DNA of 64,000 bases, from NCBI GenBank assembly GCA_024752435.1, contig CP103031.1:248001-312000 (forward strand), given 5' to 3'. Below are positions 24,045 to 36,414 of the stretch, piece after piece; position 1 is the stretch's first letter; every line of letters begins with the position of its first letter. A model generated the notes under the pieces. It was not told the DNA's origin and ran no database searches. It saw nothing but the letters and a program-made list of their open reading frames with translations. This DNA is from Allantophomopsis cytisporea. Its lineage: Eukaryota > Ascomycota > Leotiomycetes > Phacidiales > Phacidiaceae. Both the position numbers and the translations under genes were made by a program.

Positions 24045-24791
24045 TTAGACAATCATCTGCGCAACGCCTTGACCTCCTAAAGTCTTGCTTCCTACAAAGC
24101 CCTGGCCCTTGAATCCAGCGAGCGCATAGAAGATGGCAGTGAGCGAAAGGAAGACGGCGGCGACGATAAGGGAAGAGGCATGAGGGATGATACTGAGCCA
24201 CTGGACAACAGCCATGATACCGTAGATAGCGGCGCGCATGTAATTAGTCGTGAAGCGGCGGATGAAGGTGTCGAAGGTGGAAGATGTTGGGCAGATGCGG
24301 AGGAGCAATGGGATTTCGATGAAGATGATTATGAAGGAGCATGCCCTGAGGTCTATTAGCATAGTCACTTCAAGTAGCTCTTGGGATCTTGTGGTACGTA
24401 CAGGCAGATGGCACTGAAAATGATGGTACCGACATGGAATGTGAAGATGTTGGCAATTCCGAGCGCGAAACAGAGGATTATACACAGCACTCCGGACCTT
24501 TACTGCAGTTAGTACCTTCTCGAAAGTTTATCCGCGCATACAGAGAGCTGAGGCTATGATGTATCAAAGCTCTCCAGTATCATATGGAGTTCCTTGTAGA
24601 TCGCATCTCCGCGCCCTAGATAGCTCCGGAATCTCGTTCCATCTCATGTATTCCTTGTATGCGCAACTGAGTAGGGCATCCAACTCACCATTGGCCGTAG
24701 ATACCTATCAGAAGAACGTTAGTAGCAACCTAAAACTTATACCAAAAAACGTACTGAAATTCCTCGTCGCGAACTCCTCAGCGATCGTCAT
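24045..24791 (-). CDS. TVP18: TVP18, Golgi tetraspan membrane protein
   Basis: Four exons (24755-24791, 24689-24704, 24402-24497, 24045-24345) give 149 residues. The second exon is only 16 nt. The assembled protein begins MTIAEEFATRNFSIYGQW and ends SKTGLGGQ-like (observed KTLGGQGVAQMIV), matching the TVP18 family throughout. It has four hydrophobic segments: GVLCIILCFALGIANIF, TIIFSAICLACSFIIIFI, an amphipathic stretch around AAIYGIMAVVQWLSII, and SSLIVAAVFLSLTAIFYALA. The family is found in Tlg2-containing late-Golgi membranes; its molecular role is poorly defined. The conserved loop IEIPLLLRICPTS precedes FIRRFTTNYMRAA. Introns are 50, 191, 56 nt long; the 191-nt one (24498-24688) is unusually long for this window. 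Confidence 0.92.
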
Positions 24792-25363
24792 TGTGAATGT
24801 CTTAGAATGATCCTAGAGGGATGTTCTTCTCGGAGCGTACTGTCAATAGGTGCCTGCAGCTTCAGGATGTGATGCGCAATGGGAGAGGTATTTGAGAGGA
24901 GCGAGACTCTAGGCAGCTTCAAAAGATAATTTTTGAATGGCGTCGTACGGGTGCGTGGCTCTATGGGCTGTGTCCTTTGTGGTTCGTATGCTGTCCAGTT
25001 GCTGCCTCACTCATTTGAGACGGGGTCCTTGCCGCTAGCGTGTTCTGGGTAGATGCTGACGACTCGGAGCGTCTGAGAACCATAAATATCTTCACGTTTC
25101 GTGACATAAAAGTAGCCGTGCACAGATGATACACTAATATACGCAATCTTTCAGTTATTAAAATAATGAAACTCAACCGTTCGCACATTTCTTCATGACC
25201 AGCTTCTTATGACTTGCATACGCACGCGCCTATTTGTTCATGATTCATTCTATGCTAAAATTCGGGCAAATAGAATCAGAGTGCAGGAGAGATCTACTCG
25301 CTTGTCCCCTGATCCTCCCGCGACCCCGTATATTATCACCTTCCCATCCCATTGATGCTCCGC
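24792..25363. other. Spacer between TVP18 start and NTF2 stop
   Basis: It should contain the TVP18 promoter and the NTF2 3' UTR. No additional feature is recognised. Confidence 0.45.
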
Positions 25364-26207
25364 TTAACCAGAGAAGACGAGCTTGAAGATGTCGTTGAAG
25401 ATGTAGTAGCTTCCGGCACCATCTGGAATAAGTTGGAAGGTCTGGGTGTAGTTCATTGGTCTCTGCTCCTCATCAACCTGTACCAATCATAGTTAGACAA
25501 CATGAACTTCGTGGCATTGAGAGGGCGCTTTGCCATGTGGCTCGAAAACTTACCAAAAGAGCTCCAGTGACAAGGATCAAGATACCACCGGACTCGCTGG
25601 ATGGTTGGGCATCAAGGGTAGCAACCTGGTGCTTGACCTGCTGGAAAGGAAGCTCCTACATCGCCGCCGAATCAGTACCCATCCTATAGTTGGGCTGGGA
25701 ATATTTGCAACATACGGAGAGCTTGGTGACGATGGCAGCGGTACCCTGAATGGAGTCGGACTCGAAGGTCAACATAGAGTTGTCGCGCTATGGTTATGTC
25801 AATCATATATCCTCATATATTCCAGAGGCTTTGAGGTGAGACGTACGTAGAGCGGTGCCAAGTTCTTTCTGTCGGCATCGAACTGGTTGTAGTAGAACTC
25901 GGTGAATTGCTCTGTGAAGAACCAGATCAGTTATGTTTCTGTCGGTGTGCCCCATTCAACGCCGGACGACTCTCGAGGAAGAAGATCTCCAGAGTGTATC
26001 TGGAGCTCGAACATTTCAGGGAGGATCCAGCAACGATATCGAGATGGTGCCGGGAATCAAGAGAACATACTCGCGACATCAGAAAAGCCTGAACCCAACA
26101 TATTAGCACTATTTCGTCACAGTGGGGGCCTAGGGAGCAAGTATATTGCAGCGCAGTCCATTCTGGAGTGATCGCAAGGCAGATAAAATGGTGCACATAC
26201 TGGCCAT
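25364..26207 (-). CDS. NTF2: Nuclear transport factor 2
   Basis: Six exons: 26201-26207, 26071-26088, 25847-25911, 25716-25787, 25554-25655 and 25364-25477. Together they give 125 residues, exactly the usual family length. The first coding exon is 7 nt (ATG GCC A) and the second 18 nt, so simple open-frame searches miss the gene. The protein starts MASFSDVAKQFTEFYYNQFD and contains NSMLTFESDSIQGTAAIV, LPFQQVKHQVATLDAQPS, the acidic VDEEQRP loop near residues 89-95 expected to contact Ran-GDP, and the end SYYIFNDIFKLVFSG. NTF2 is a homodimer that carries Ran-GDP through the nuclear pore via FG nucleoporins. All splice junctions use GTATGT, GTACGT or GTAAGT donors and join in frame. Confidence 0.95.
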
Positions 26208-27481
26208 GTTGTTGTTTGAGCTCCGGGGAGTCTTTGTAAAGCTGTGGAAGTTTAAAGAATTGTGGTTGTTGGAATCAATGACCCTCGGAGAACTTGTAGG
26301 TTGAGTAATGCGCACACACAGAGCAGCGGGGCAGCTGTACCCACCATATACTCACTCAAGCCTGACTTTTGTGGCATAGACGCTACAAAGCTTCTTAGCG
26401 TGACTTCGCGTGTTTAAATTCTTCACTCACAGATTGATTTTCTTCAAATCCAATAATCTTACCATCTTACTCTCCTTCATCGACAACTCCTGCAGACTAA
26501 GTGGTAAGTTCATCTCCTATTGTCTCAATTCCTCTCCTCTTGCATCATATGAAGAAGAAAAATATGCAACTAGAACGGCCAGCTTAGGACGGAAACGTCG
26601 GTGCTGATTAACCCAAGAATTCAAGCTCAACAGTCTGATTGATGCTACTTTTTTCACTCTTTTTGAACATTGTTTTCAAATTTGAACCAAAGCTGACTTA
26701 GTTCATCAGAATCATAGATACATCTCGTGATGATAGATTTCTTCTTAGTCTAGTACTAAGAGACATGGGCTATGAGACCATGTCTTTGGAGGCACAAAAC
26801 GTGTCTTTATATTTACAAGTCATAGAACAATCTAGTGTTCATCATCAACTGATCCTTGCACGTGCCGATAAAGAAAACTTGTGACACTATGTAGAGTGAG
26901 TGATATATTGTAGTGAGTGAACATGAGAAGCAGGAAAAGTCTTCTGTTCTGTACATGTGCAATAAACAACTCAAGTGGTGACAATGATTATGGTGAGGCT
27001 ATCAACAAATATTGACGCCTCGTCATAAGTAGGTAGCCGAGCAACATCGCATCTACCGTACATACCTGCGAGCAACTTCGACCGCTTGTTCACTCTCATG
27101 CGGAATTTATCGAGAAGCTCCGAACACGCCAGCAACCTGCGCGAGAAAACCCCGCAAACATATTCACAGTGCTTCATATTTGCTTGCACAAAACATTCTT
27201 TCGCTCTTTCTTCGCTCTTGTACAGAGAGTAGTCCAGTAAGATCTTGGAACTCTGGAGCTGAACCCCGCCGGACTATCTTAGAGCTTCCGCGTGCTTTCA
27301 CTAACGTCGGAGCGCAACTGAACCTACCACCTAGTTCTCGGGCTGGAAGCTCGACTGTGTTTCTTATCGTCAGTTACCACTTCAACGTGCTCACTTCCAC
27401 CTCATAAACAATTGTTTCTCCCCATAATCTGCCCACGAACTATCGACTCACTTCCAGAGGTCAGGTTTGTAGGCAGACACC
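26208..27481. other. Divergent spacer between NTF2 and the DUF7918-like gene
   Basis: Both flanking genes point outwards, so this 1.27 kb region should carry two promoters. No ORF with recognisable content and no RNA gene was found. Pyrimidine-rich segments occur shortly upstream of the ATG at 27482. Confidence 0.45.
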
Positions 27482-29318
27482 ATGCCGTGCTTCAAAGGTA
27501 TCGCCGTCAGCATTCATGCTGAGGGTGCACCTCTTCCAGAATACTCTATGCAGAGAAACACACGATTATCTCGCGTCAACACATATGTGCCAGTACCAAC
27601 CCCGAAACTTCCTGGCAATCCAGAAACTGGTCGTACAGAACAGTCAAAGTTCGCCATCTCAATCACTCTTCTCATACCCGGTTCGACTGTACCTTACTCC
27701 ACTCCACGACCAACGGCTGCCAATCCATACCCACAACCACAACTAGTCGGTGGCTTACCTTCTTCCAATGGAGAGCGTGGCAATTACAGAGGCAGTGTGG
27801 CACCCTATCACCCTCTCACTAACTCTGAGAACGAGACTATCGCTGCATATATCTACTTCGATGGCCGTGCAAAGGAGGAGGTAGCTACACTCTTACGACC
27901 AGGCGAGGAGACATGGGTGAATTCAAGATGGGTGCAGGTACCAGATTCAGAGGGTGGTGGTCTTGCCGAGCGAGAGTTCCTCTTCCGCGAAGTCGGCTTG
28001 GAGAGATGGTTGAATGGACTGGACCTCGACGGCCAAGATGCCGCGGCCAAACTCGAAAAACGACGACAAAAGATGGAGAAGCGCCGAAGAAGACGGAAGG
28101 ATAAGGAGGGCATCGACGATCTGGCTGGCATGTTGGCTGGATCTAGCAAGACCTCGGACCCTACACCGGATGTTCTTAGATATGGTGGCGATGAAAGTGC
28201 TCCTGTTGAAAAAATATCAGATGATGACGAGGATATTTCGGGATCGGACTCTGATGATGAACCTCCAGAATCAGCTGGTCAAATCAAGGTTTGCATGTTT
28301 CGGGTCCTGGCATCTGGAGAGATCAAGAAAGGCGAATACTCACCACAATTCGATGCACACGATGATGATGATGTTGAAGGAAGTGGAGGTGCCAATGGCA
28401 AAAGCGAAGCCGACCACACAACAAGTTTTGCACCACCCAAAGAACTCGATCCTAAGTCGATCAGCACACAGACTGTCACAGGCATTGATGGCCCAGACAA
28501 GCCATATGCAACTTTTACATTCATGTATCGCGGAGAGCGTAAGTAATCTCTTATCCTCTTGACAATACACCACTAATAGAAATCAGGTACTCTTCGAAAA
28601 ATGGGCGTTCTAAACGACAGCAAATCTCAAACTCCAGCCCAAGCAAAAAGAAAATCTACACAAATTGACTTTGGAAAGCTCGGTCCGCTGAAGCCTGGCG
28701 GCACAGTTGGATTCAGTTCTTTCAGAGACCAAGACAAATCCAAGTCGAAAAAGAAAAGCAATGGTAGTGCTGGAGCTGGTTTTGAGTCAGATGACGATGA
28801 TGATGACTTCTCTGCTGTGGGCAAGATGGAAGAAGAGATCGATGAACGAGAGCCAAAATCTGCTGCAGATGCTCAGTTTTCTGGCGAGCTTGCAGATGGT
28901 GTGCGACAAATTAAGGTAAGTTCTGTTCACATACATATATGAATGATACTAACGAAAGTTATAGCTTAAACGTCAACACTCCACTGAAGAGGTTTCGTCC
29001 TCAGCTCTCAAATCTCCTCTTGGCGCATCACCAGGACTTGCTCCCTCCGACGCCTCCAATACACCCTCGAATCCTCTACTCCAGAACAAGGTCTTTGGCC
29101 TCCCCGAACTTGCAGACGATACAGCGGCTAGCAGTCCTTACAAGAAACACCGCGGTAGCACATACGATGACGAAGTCTCCAAGGCTGAAATTGCCGCCAG
29201 CGTCCCTGCCCTAAACGACGTCACTGCATCCCTTTTTTCACCTTCCACCACCGGAAGTGCTACCACAACACCGCCCATCAAGACCGAAGATGCTGTCCAG
29301 ATGGAAGAAGAGTTGTGA
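27482..29318 (+). CDS. Conserved fungal protein, DUF7918-like, acidic C-terminal half
   Basis: Three exons (27482-28538, 28587-28915, 28965-29318) give 579 residues. The N-terminal part (about 1-185) alternates beta-rich segments and resembles DUF7918 fungal proteins: ITLLIPGSTVPYS, AYIYFDGRAKEEVATLL, then WVQVPD and EFLFREVG. The module seems to resume near residues 260-365 with QIKVCMFRVLASGEIKKG and PYATFTFMYRGERTLRKMGVL. Between them lies a basic run (KRRQKMEKRRRRRKDKEG, about 190-210), a likely nuclear signal, followed by long acidic tracts. The C-terminus is low-complexity. No catalytic motif is visible. A nuclear or chromatin-related role is only inference from the basic/acidic composition. 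Confidence 0.7.
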
Positions 29319-30659
29319 GAGCTGGACATGTCATGCCATATAACGCGACAGTAATTAGATGCTCACGGCCTCACTTATCATCAGAAATCAGGATATCAAC
29401 GTATTTAAAAGAAAAGGGAAACCTAGCGATCATGAAGGGGGCTGTATCAAGTGACATGAGACGTGTTGAATAGAAGCATCATCTTGTGTCTACTGTATAC
29501 TTCCCCTCTCCATCTTTTAGTTTATTTTTGGGAAATGCGGGGGTTTATGTCTGTGAGTGTAGCGTAGCTTTGTGCTGCGAGGTTGGGCCCTGCTCTGTAT
29601 TGAGTTTCAGTCGCGCTTTCTTTTCTTTCTTTGCGACGCTCTGTGTGATATACCCATAGCATTATAAATGCGTTTGACTAGATCAATGGAAGGCTGATGA
29701 TTACTTCATTTAATTAATTGTCTTGAGTAGGCAGATTATGCTGCAGTGATTGCGTGATATGTCTTGATTTAATAAAGTAATTGAGAGAAGGCTACATCCA
29801 GAATTACCCTGAAGCTCAAAACCGTTGATGTATTGAAGAAGTTTGGAGAATAGAGATTCTAAAACCAGGATATTTCTCGATCCCAGCAGAATCAAGCTCG
29901 AATACCAGGGTGTCCGATTGGCCCCTTTTATGTGTGATAGTTGGTTGGCCGTGCCCTTTAGAGAAGATAGAAATTATCGTCCAGCGTATATACGCACTTG
30001 AACTTAGCTATCAAGATGACACTGCATCCACGTCTACAAACGGAAGAAAAGAAAGGTCTTCGGATAGTAGCAAGATCTTCCCAACCAGCTCCTCTGAATC
30101 AGCTCAATCGTCCTGAATAGCCATTCTCAACGAGCTACCAAATAGTCTTTAGCGATTGACTGTTTCAACATGGAGAAGCAAGAAAAGATTGAAGTATAGT
30201 CTTTGATGTGGCAATGTGTATTACTGCCTTTAGTTCTATGGACCTGCAGCTATATATCCCGCTATGAATACGAAGACTTAACGTACTAGGAACAGTATAA
30301 AGTTTAGACCGTAATGACAAAAAAGGTTGTCACAAGCACCTCCAGACAGCAATCCCGATACTTCAGAGTAACACAGCCGTACTGGTTTCCTCAATGATAA
30401 TAAATTCCATGAATGTCATCATTTTAGGAGTCATAATATTCAAGAAGCCATTAGCAGCACCTTCGGGGTTTCCAAATACATGCAAATGACTGCCGTGACC
30501 AATGATATTGAGTACATGCCACAGGCAGGTAAGGCAATGGAAGAATAACTGCACGATATCATTACTACAGATCCACATCCTCTATCTAGAAATCACTACT
30601 AAGCATAACTCGTATATTCGTGATTCAACGGGTATCACAAAACAGCTCCACCATTACAA
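29319..30659. other. Convergent spacer
   Basis: This is the 3' flank of the DUF7918-like gene and of seipin, which converge. Nothing further is supported; frames are short and AT-rich. Confidence 0.5.
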
Positions 30660-31874
30660 TTACTTCTCACTCTTTCTTGACCTCCGTCTACTCAAACCCC
30701 CACCCTCACTCAAACTTGTACCAATCCCCGAATCCTCCATCCCATGAAAGCTACCCACATCAACCGGCTCCTCACTCTCATCATCCGCCTCAACATTAGG
30801 CAACACCTCCTCCTCCTCCCCACTTTCCATCTTAACTTTCGAAACATACCTCAGAGGCGGCTGTCTCCCATATGTAGGGAAACTGCGCTCCGTATCAGAC
30901 AATCCACTCTCCTCCTCCTTCTTCACCTCCGCCAAGCCATCCTCCGTCTTCACCTCCCCCTTAGGCGCAAACCAAACCACCAAGACCCCCCACCCAGCGA
31001 CCACAAAGAGCACCTCCATCGCCCAAAACGCCGCCGACCCAGCCGCGAACGACAGAATGCGATGGTTATACATCCACCACCGCAGCCCCTCAAAGCGTGC
31101 CCGGAGCACAATACTAACATCATAAACCTGCACGGTGCCCCCATCGGGCCTCCGCACCTCAAGCACCACCGCATCAGGCACGTTGCGCCTGCCACGCGCA
31201 AAACGCACGCCCTCGCCCATCGACACGACCAGTGTCTCGGCCTCTCGCTTGAAGCCGAGGATGAAAGCTGGGAGCGAGATGAGGCGGCGCGCGAGGGAGA
31301 CGATGCGCGGCTCGTAGGTCAGAATTGCGTGGCGCTTGGCGTGGTAGAGGACTTCGGCGGGGGAGATTGTAAGGGGGAGGTGGGTAATGGACTGGGATGG
31401 GGAAGTGGGGAGGAGGGTGAGGTCGAGCATGAAGTTGCCGGCTTCGACGTTGGTGGGCGAGCGTGGGAGGTGGAGGGTCAGGGTTATGTCGTAGGGCTGT
31501 TGGGAGGTGAGGGCGTTGGAGAGGGTTGTGATGCCATATGGGTTTGCGGTTTCGCTGTAGGGGTTAGTCGTTGCTTATTGCTCGTTGCTGGTTGCCCATT
31601 GCACGTTGTTTGCGAAGCTGGACGGAGCGGACTACTCACCCAAACTGCAGATGAATTGGCCTCGTGATACCCTTCGCGGGGATGAAGTTCACATAGAATA
31701 GAACATAGGCTGTAGCAGCGAGGAAGGCGAGGACGCTGGATGCGCTGAGGAAGAGGATTGTGTTTATATAGGACTTTTGCGCAGGCTTGGAGGTAGCGAT
31801 GCGGACGGGCGCGAGGATGACATCCTGAATGGTTAGCTGTATTGCTTGCATAGAGATATCGAGAAACATACCAT
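30660..31874 (-). CDS. Seipin-family ER lipid-droplet protein
   Basis: The preferred model has three exons: 31872-31874 (the ATG alone), 31640-31824 and 30660-31554, giving 360 residues starting MDVILAPVRIATSKPAQ. Intron 1 is 47 nt (GTATGT...AGCTAACC...CAG). Intron 2 is 85 nt and restores HLQFGETANPYGITTLS. Topology is seipin-like: first membrane segment TILFLSASSVLAFLAATAYV, an ER-lumenal beta-sandwich (LTLHLPRSP, GNFMLDLTLLP, LPLTISPAEVLYHAKRHAIL), and second membrane segment around SFAAGSAAFWAMEVLFVVAG. An acidic cytosolic tail follows, ending RRRSRKSEK. Seipin oligomers organise lipid-droplet budding at ER contact sites. An alternative start at 31869, inside intron 1, would give 374 residues (MFLDISMQ...). 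Confidence 0.85.
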
Positions 31875-32344
31875 CTTGTCAAGACCATGCGCCGTGCTCT
31901 GATGATGGACTTGTAAGTATGTATGTCGGAGACGCGTGGGTTAGGTATGGAGGCTCACGCGAATAATCTGGGGAGAAGTAAATGACGTACGGATTATCGT
32001 TTCACATGCAAAAGACAATGCAGCATCTCAAATATATGGTTCACAATTCAAAAGCAATGATTTGGACTACAGAAGAGCTTATTTGCGATGTCACATTATA
32101 GTACACTCAATCAAAGATCTTTTGAATGAAAAAGCAATGCAATTTAAATTCATGGTCATAATGCTTAAGGCGCTCAATCGCTCATGTACACCATCCTGCC
32201 AAACATCCAAACTCAAACTTGACGTCAAACATAAACCCAACAAGTCCCTAGTAGATGAAGAAGAAAGAAAAGTAGCCAAAGGAACAGCGCCCTTAGCCAG
32301 GAAATTAAGAGAGTCTTACAATCCACCAATTCATATATTCACGC
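31875..32344. other. Spacer between seipin start and F-BAR gene stop
   Basis: Short AT-rich stretch holding the seipin promoter and the 3' UTR of the F-BAR gene; no other feature is seen. Confidence 0.45.
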
Positions 32345-35312
32345 CTAGCAATTTTGTAGATAATTGCTGGGTACCAATCCAGGACGACCATTCTGTCCAG
32401 CAATTTCAGCCTCCCACCAGCCATCATCCTGCAGTCTAAGCACAGCGAGGATATCGCCCTTGGCAAAGCTGAGTTCTTCAGGAATGGCAGCTTTGTACAT
32501 GTACATTGCCTTAGCTATGAACTGTCAGCGAGTTGCACTATCAAGCAAGATGCACACCTCTAGAAAAAGAATAGCAAAAGGGGGGAAGCAATGTAACTTA
32601 CCAAAATGCAAAATCGGTTTTCCATCCCGATTGAACTGTCTTCCATCCGCCACACTCTTACTTCTCTGTCGGCCAACGGCCATATTCTGTCCCTGGCCAG
32701 CATAGTAGCTGACAGGCCTAGCACTACCGCTCCTTCCATTGCCATTATGCTGTGCGACACTTCCTCGTCGGCCTCTCGCCGAGCCATATTCATCACCACT
32801 ACCACCGCCCATGGAGAGTTGTATGGACATATCGCCATTCAGGACCTGGCTACTGCCAGGTCTCTCATATTCCCTCATCGGCGCTGGACTGATGGCACGG
32901 TTGATATTTCCAGGACTACCACGGAAGGATCCATTATCCGAGCCACGGGATCCAGGTGCAATTGACTGAGCTCTTGGGCGACCTTGGGCACTGCCGTACG
33001 GGTTTGGAGAGACAGAGCGATTGAAATTTTGAGGTTGCATGCCTGGTCGGGGGCTGGCACTTCTAGGTGGTGCAGGAGAAGTAGCTCTTGGGACATCGCT
33101 ACCTCTAGTACCACTGGTACCAGGTCTCGACTGTGGAGAGCTATAGCCGTGAGAGTTGGGACGGCCTTGTCCAAAGACACTCTGAGCTTGGTCGACGTAT
33201 CGCTGGCGGGTCTGTTGCATGGCTTTGGCAGTATGGGCAGGTTGGGGAGCTCCGAGGCGTTGCATGGGTGGCTGGTCATATGAGGGGGGAGGGGTTCCTC
33301 GTATGCCGGCCATAAGAGACGCATTGGCGAGTGGTCGAGGTGTCATGCCTGGTGCTGGGGTGGCCATGCCATAGTGAGCATCTGCTGACATGCGTACTGA
33401 AGACTGCTTATTGAGCTCAGCGAGTGTTTGGGCAAGTGGATGCGTGTCATCTTCTGTTTTTACTGGGCTATTGTTCTTTCCTGGTGTGGCAACATCAAAG
33501 ACATTGTTACCGACGTTCAACTGGAAGCTTGCGCGTGGATCAACTGGTTCTTCGCTATTCCGTCTTTCCACCGAGCTTCTTTCCACCGAGCCTGGAGAGT
33601 CTTGCTGGTATAATTGAGGTCTAAATGGACTGTTGGAACCACTGGGTCCGCTTCTACCAGCCCAAGTATTTCTCTGAGCTGGTGTTAATGGATTTTCTCT
33701 CTCAGATCTGCTCTTGCGACGGAAAGGACTATGACTCTGGAAGAAGCCACCGCTCTTTTTCTTTTGAAGCGTCTTCTCCGGAGAAGCAGCCATTGGAATG
33801 GGCTGCTTGACAGGAGATTGTTGTCCACTTGGAGGATCGGAGCTCGCGAAAGATATCGGGTTGGAGTAGTCACTCTGAGAGTCTATGCTTGAAGGCCTCA
33901 CGGGACTCTGGGTGTTTCTATCCAATGAAGAATCAGGTTTGCAGAGCATAGTCATGCCATCCATAGGGTATGGATTATGAGGAACTGATGCAAGAGGTCC
34001 ATGTTGAGCCTCATCATATTGAAGCTTCTGTGTCCGAAATCTGTCTCCCATTGCCTTCTGTGGTGTAATGGTTGCCTCTCTGCTCTCGCGACCATCTGGT
34101 TCCTTATGACCCAGTGCCTTCGCTAGATCAGATGTTGGATCATGATGGGATTCGTATGTCGAGGGCTGTGGCGATGAAGAACGGAAGGCAGGATTTATGG
34201 TTCGCTGGAATTGGGCTACAGAGTAGGATTCTGTCTCAGAAATCTCAGAAGAAGAGTCGTCAAGGTCCCCACGGCAGAAGTTGATGTATTTTGGTGGATC
34301 CGGAATTTCTTGACCTGTACCTTGCTCCTTGATGAAAGTGATGATATCCTTCTCGACCTCACATTTCTCGAGGGAGAGTCTAATCTTCTCACAGGAACTG
34401 TCATCGCTGACACAGACAGTCGACGCAATGTTGGCAAACGTCCATAGACTGCTCTTCGTGAAGTCCAGACGTTCCTCTTCAAGATCCTGGAATTTGTCGG
34501 CTGCACCTTTCCAGTCTCTATTCCACCGACCTGTAGTCTCCTCCAAAATCTTGACAGCGTTCTCGTATTCCGTATTCGATGTCGCCAGGTTAATCTGCGT
34601 CTTCTCGAGCTTCGCTTTGTTCTTCCTCTCTTCTTGGCCCATCACCATATGACCTTGCGCCAAGTAACCCTTGATCTTCAAGCATTCCTGCTCATACTTG
34701 TCCCTAGTCTGCCAGAAGTTAGTCTTCATCATTTTCTTGGTGAGAGTGGAACAAAGTACCTTATTAACCTGCTGTGTTTGTTGGATCTTAGTCTTCAATA
34801 ACTTCTCTACACCAGATTGTATGATCTTCCTCCTCTCTTTCATACCGCCCGCAAAAGCCGCCAGCGGCTCTTCCAACTCACTCTTCATCTGTTGTGCCAC
34901 TTGTTGATGCGATTTGCCCATAGCCTCGACCTCACCACGCATGACGTCAAGCGAAGCTCGAAGAGTACCAGCCTCCTGCGAGCCCAAGGGTTTCCGACTG
35001 AGCGAGAGTAGTTTGCGAGCATATTCGTCCTCAATGGCAGCGCGTGCTATAACCTGTAAGCAAAGGATGTGCACTGGATGGCGCTATTGATCAACATACT
35101 GTTGTAGAAAGACTTCAGCTCATCATTCGTCTGCTTGGCATGCAGCATTCGAGAAATAAGTCGTTCAACTCCCTCGTCGTGATTGTCCAAGCCCCAGAAG
35201 TTATTTGCAACTAAATGGATTGTATCAGTGCATTGCTCTGCAAAGTCTCGAAAGAAGGCGTGAACCTACAGCTCATGGTCACCGAAGGACCATCCGAAAT
35301 AGTGCCCGGCAT
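32345..35312 (-). CDS. F-BAR and SH3 cytokinesis protein (Cdc15/Imp2/Hof1-like)
   Basis: Five exons: 35270-35312, 35100-35210, 34760-35046, 32602-34708 and 32345-32514; 905 residues. The F-BAR domain occupies about residues 15-265 (NNFWGLDNHDEGVERLISRM, FYNTRAAIEDEYARKLLSLS, coiled-coil through KYINFCRGD). A long disordered S/P-rich middle follows, and a C-terminal SH3 covers about the last 58 residues (AMYMYKAAIPEELSFAKGDI, DDGWWEAE, GLVPSNYL). Family members bend the plasma membrane and scaffold the contractile ring or septum. The third intron (34709-34759) is 51 nt, has an excellent GACTAAC branch site and carries no stop, so it is easily missed. Removing it restores QQVNKTRDKYEQEC. The disordered region has several PxxP and RSxSP-like sites suited to kinase control. 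Confidence 0.88.
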
Positions 35313-35747
35313 CTTCACCCAGCCTCCCGCTCCCAAGACCTTCTAATTCCTTTCCTCACTATTCCCTCGCGGTTCCTTTCGAACCAAAAACAAACTGTAC
35401 CTTGGTCGTTTTAATGAAAAGAAGAGAATCGAGGGGGTTTTTCTGAGTTTTCTTTTGTTGTTTGTAGAAGTGAAGAGGTGTAGAAGTCTTGTCAATTATT
35501 GACAGCGACGTAATAATGGGGTTGTGATTTAGAGATGGCTGGTGCAGTACCAGGGTATCGCAGGCTGCGCTTGAACGTTGTTTATGCGGGTTGCTGCCGA
35601 GCAACGACGGGGTACCAGGTTGAACGGTGCGCGATTCGATTCGATTGACGTTACAACGTTGGGAGAGGAGGGGGTGGAGGGGTGCCTTGCACGGTACCAA
35701 TTCTACGGTTCAGTTAGGTAAGTAGTCAGGAACAGCAGCACTACTCC

Positions 35748-35767
35748 CACCACCACCACCACCACCA
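35748..35767. repeat. (CAC)n trinucleotide microsatellite
   Basis: About seven uninterrupted CAC units, read as GTG on the other strand, lying upstream of the F-BAR gene start. Confidence 0.8.
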
Positions 35768-36414
35768 TCATAATCACACCAAGATGTTTAAGAGTATGTC
35801 ATGAGACTTTGCTAAGTGCAGGTGTGGGAGTCATGTCAGGTGAAGGAGTGCCACATTCAAAGCATGACTCCCAAGATACACCGAATGTTACGACTTTGGT
35901 GCGTTCACTTGTTTTCGAAGGATCTAAAAGTGAGTGTACTCTACTTCGAACTCCATCCATCGTCACCGTTCGGCAATTTCGTGAAACGCATAGATCACCA
36001 AACGTCGCCAGGCTGAAATATCCTTCTAGTCTCCTTCAGTCTTTCATGATTCATTTGCCTAGACTCTCCTACAACCCCTACTAGGCAACGATGCGTTGGC
36101 AATCGACATACGTCAAATTTCTCAAAACTACCGGCTCATGTACAAAATAATTCGGCCACTTCCGCTGTCTCCAGTATGACAGCGGTTCCCAAAAGCCATC
36201 AATTCCAGCAACGCTCCTTACGACGTTACTTAGTTCTGTCTGTTAGTGACTAATTTACCCTAGGCTTATGTGCGCAGGAACCAACGTGAGATGATGTAAG
36301 TGAATCCACTCAAGTCAACATGGAGTGAGTTGGAACTGACTGGAGACATTGAAGCAGGAGTATATGAATCAAAGGAAACGATTCAACTGGCTGATTATTC
36401 AAGGTCACATGCTC

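Noticed and set aside
30744..31667. 307-codon plus-strand frame opposite seipin
   Set aside because: Composition is dominated by R, H, P and L then G and V, typical of reverse reading of GC-rich coding DNA; seipin features on the minus strand are clear.
35784..35804. ATG TTT AAG A|GTATGT resembling a tiny first exon on the plus strand
   Set aside because: No acceptor gives a sustained open frame afterwards; the following plus-strand frame has no protein-like character.
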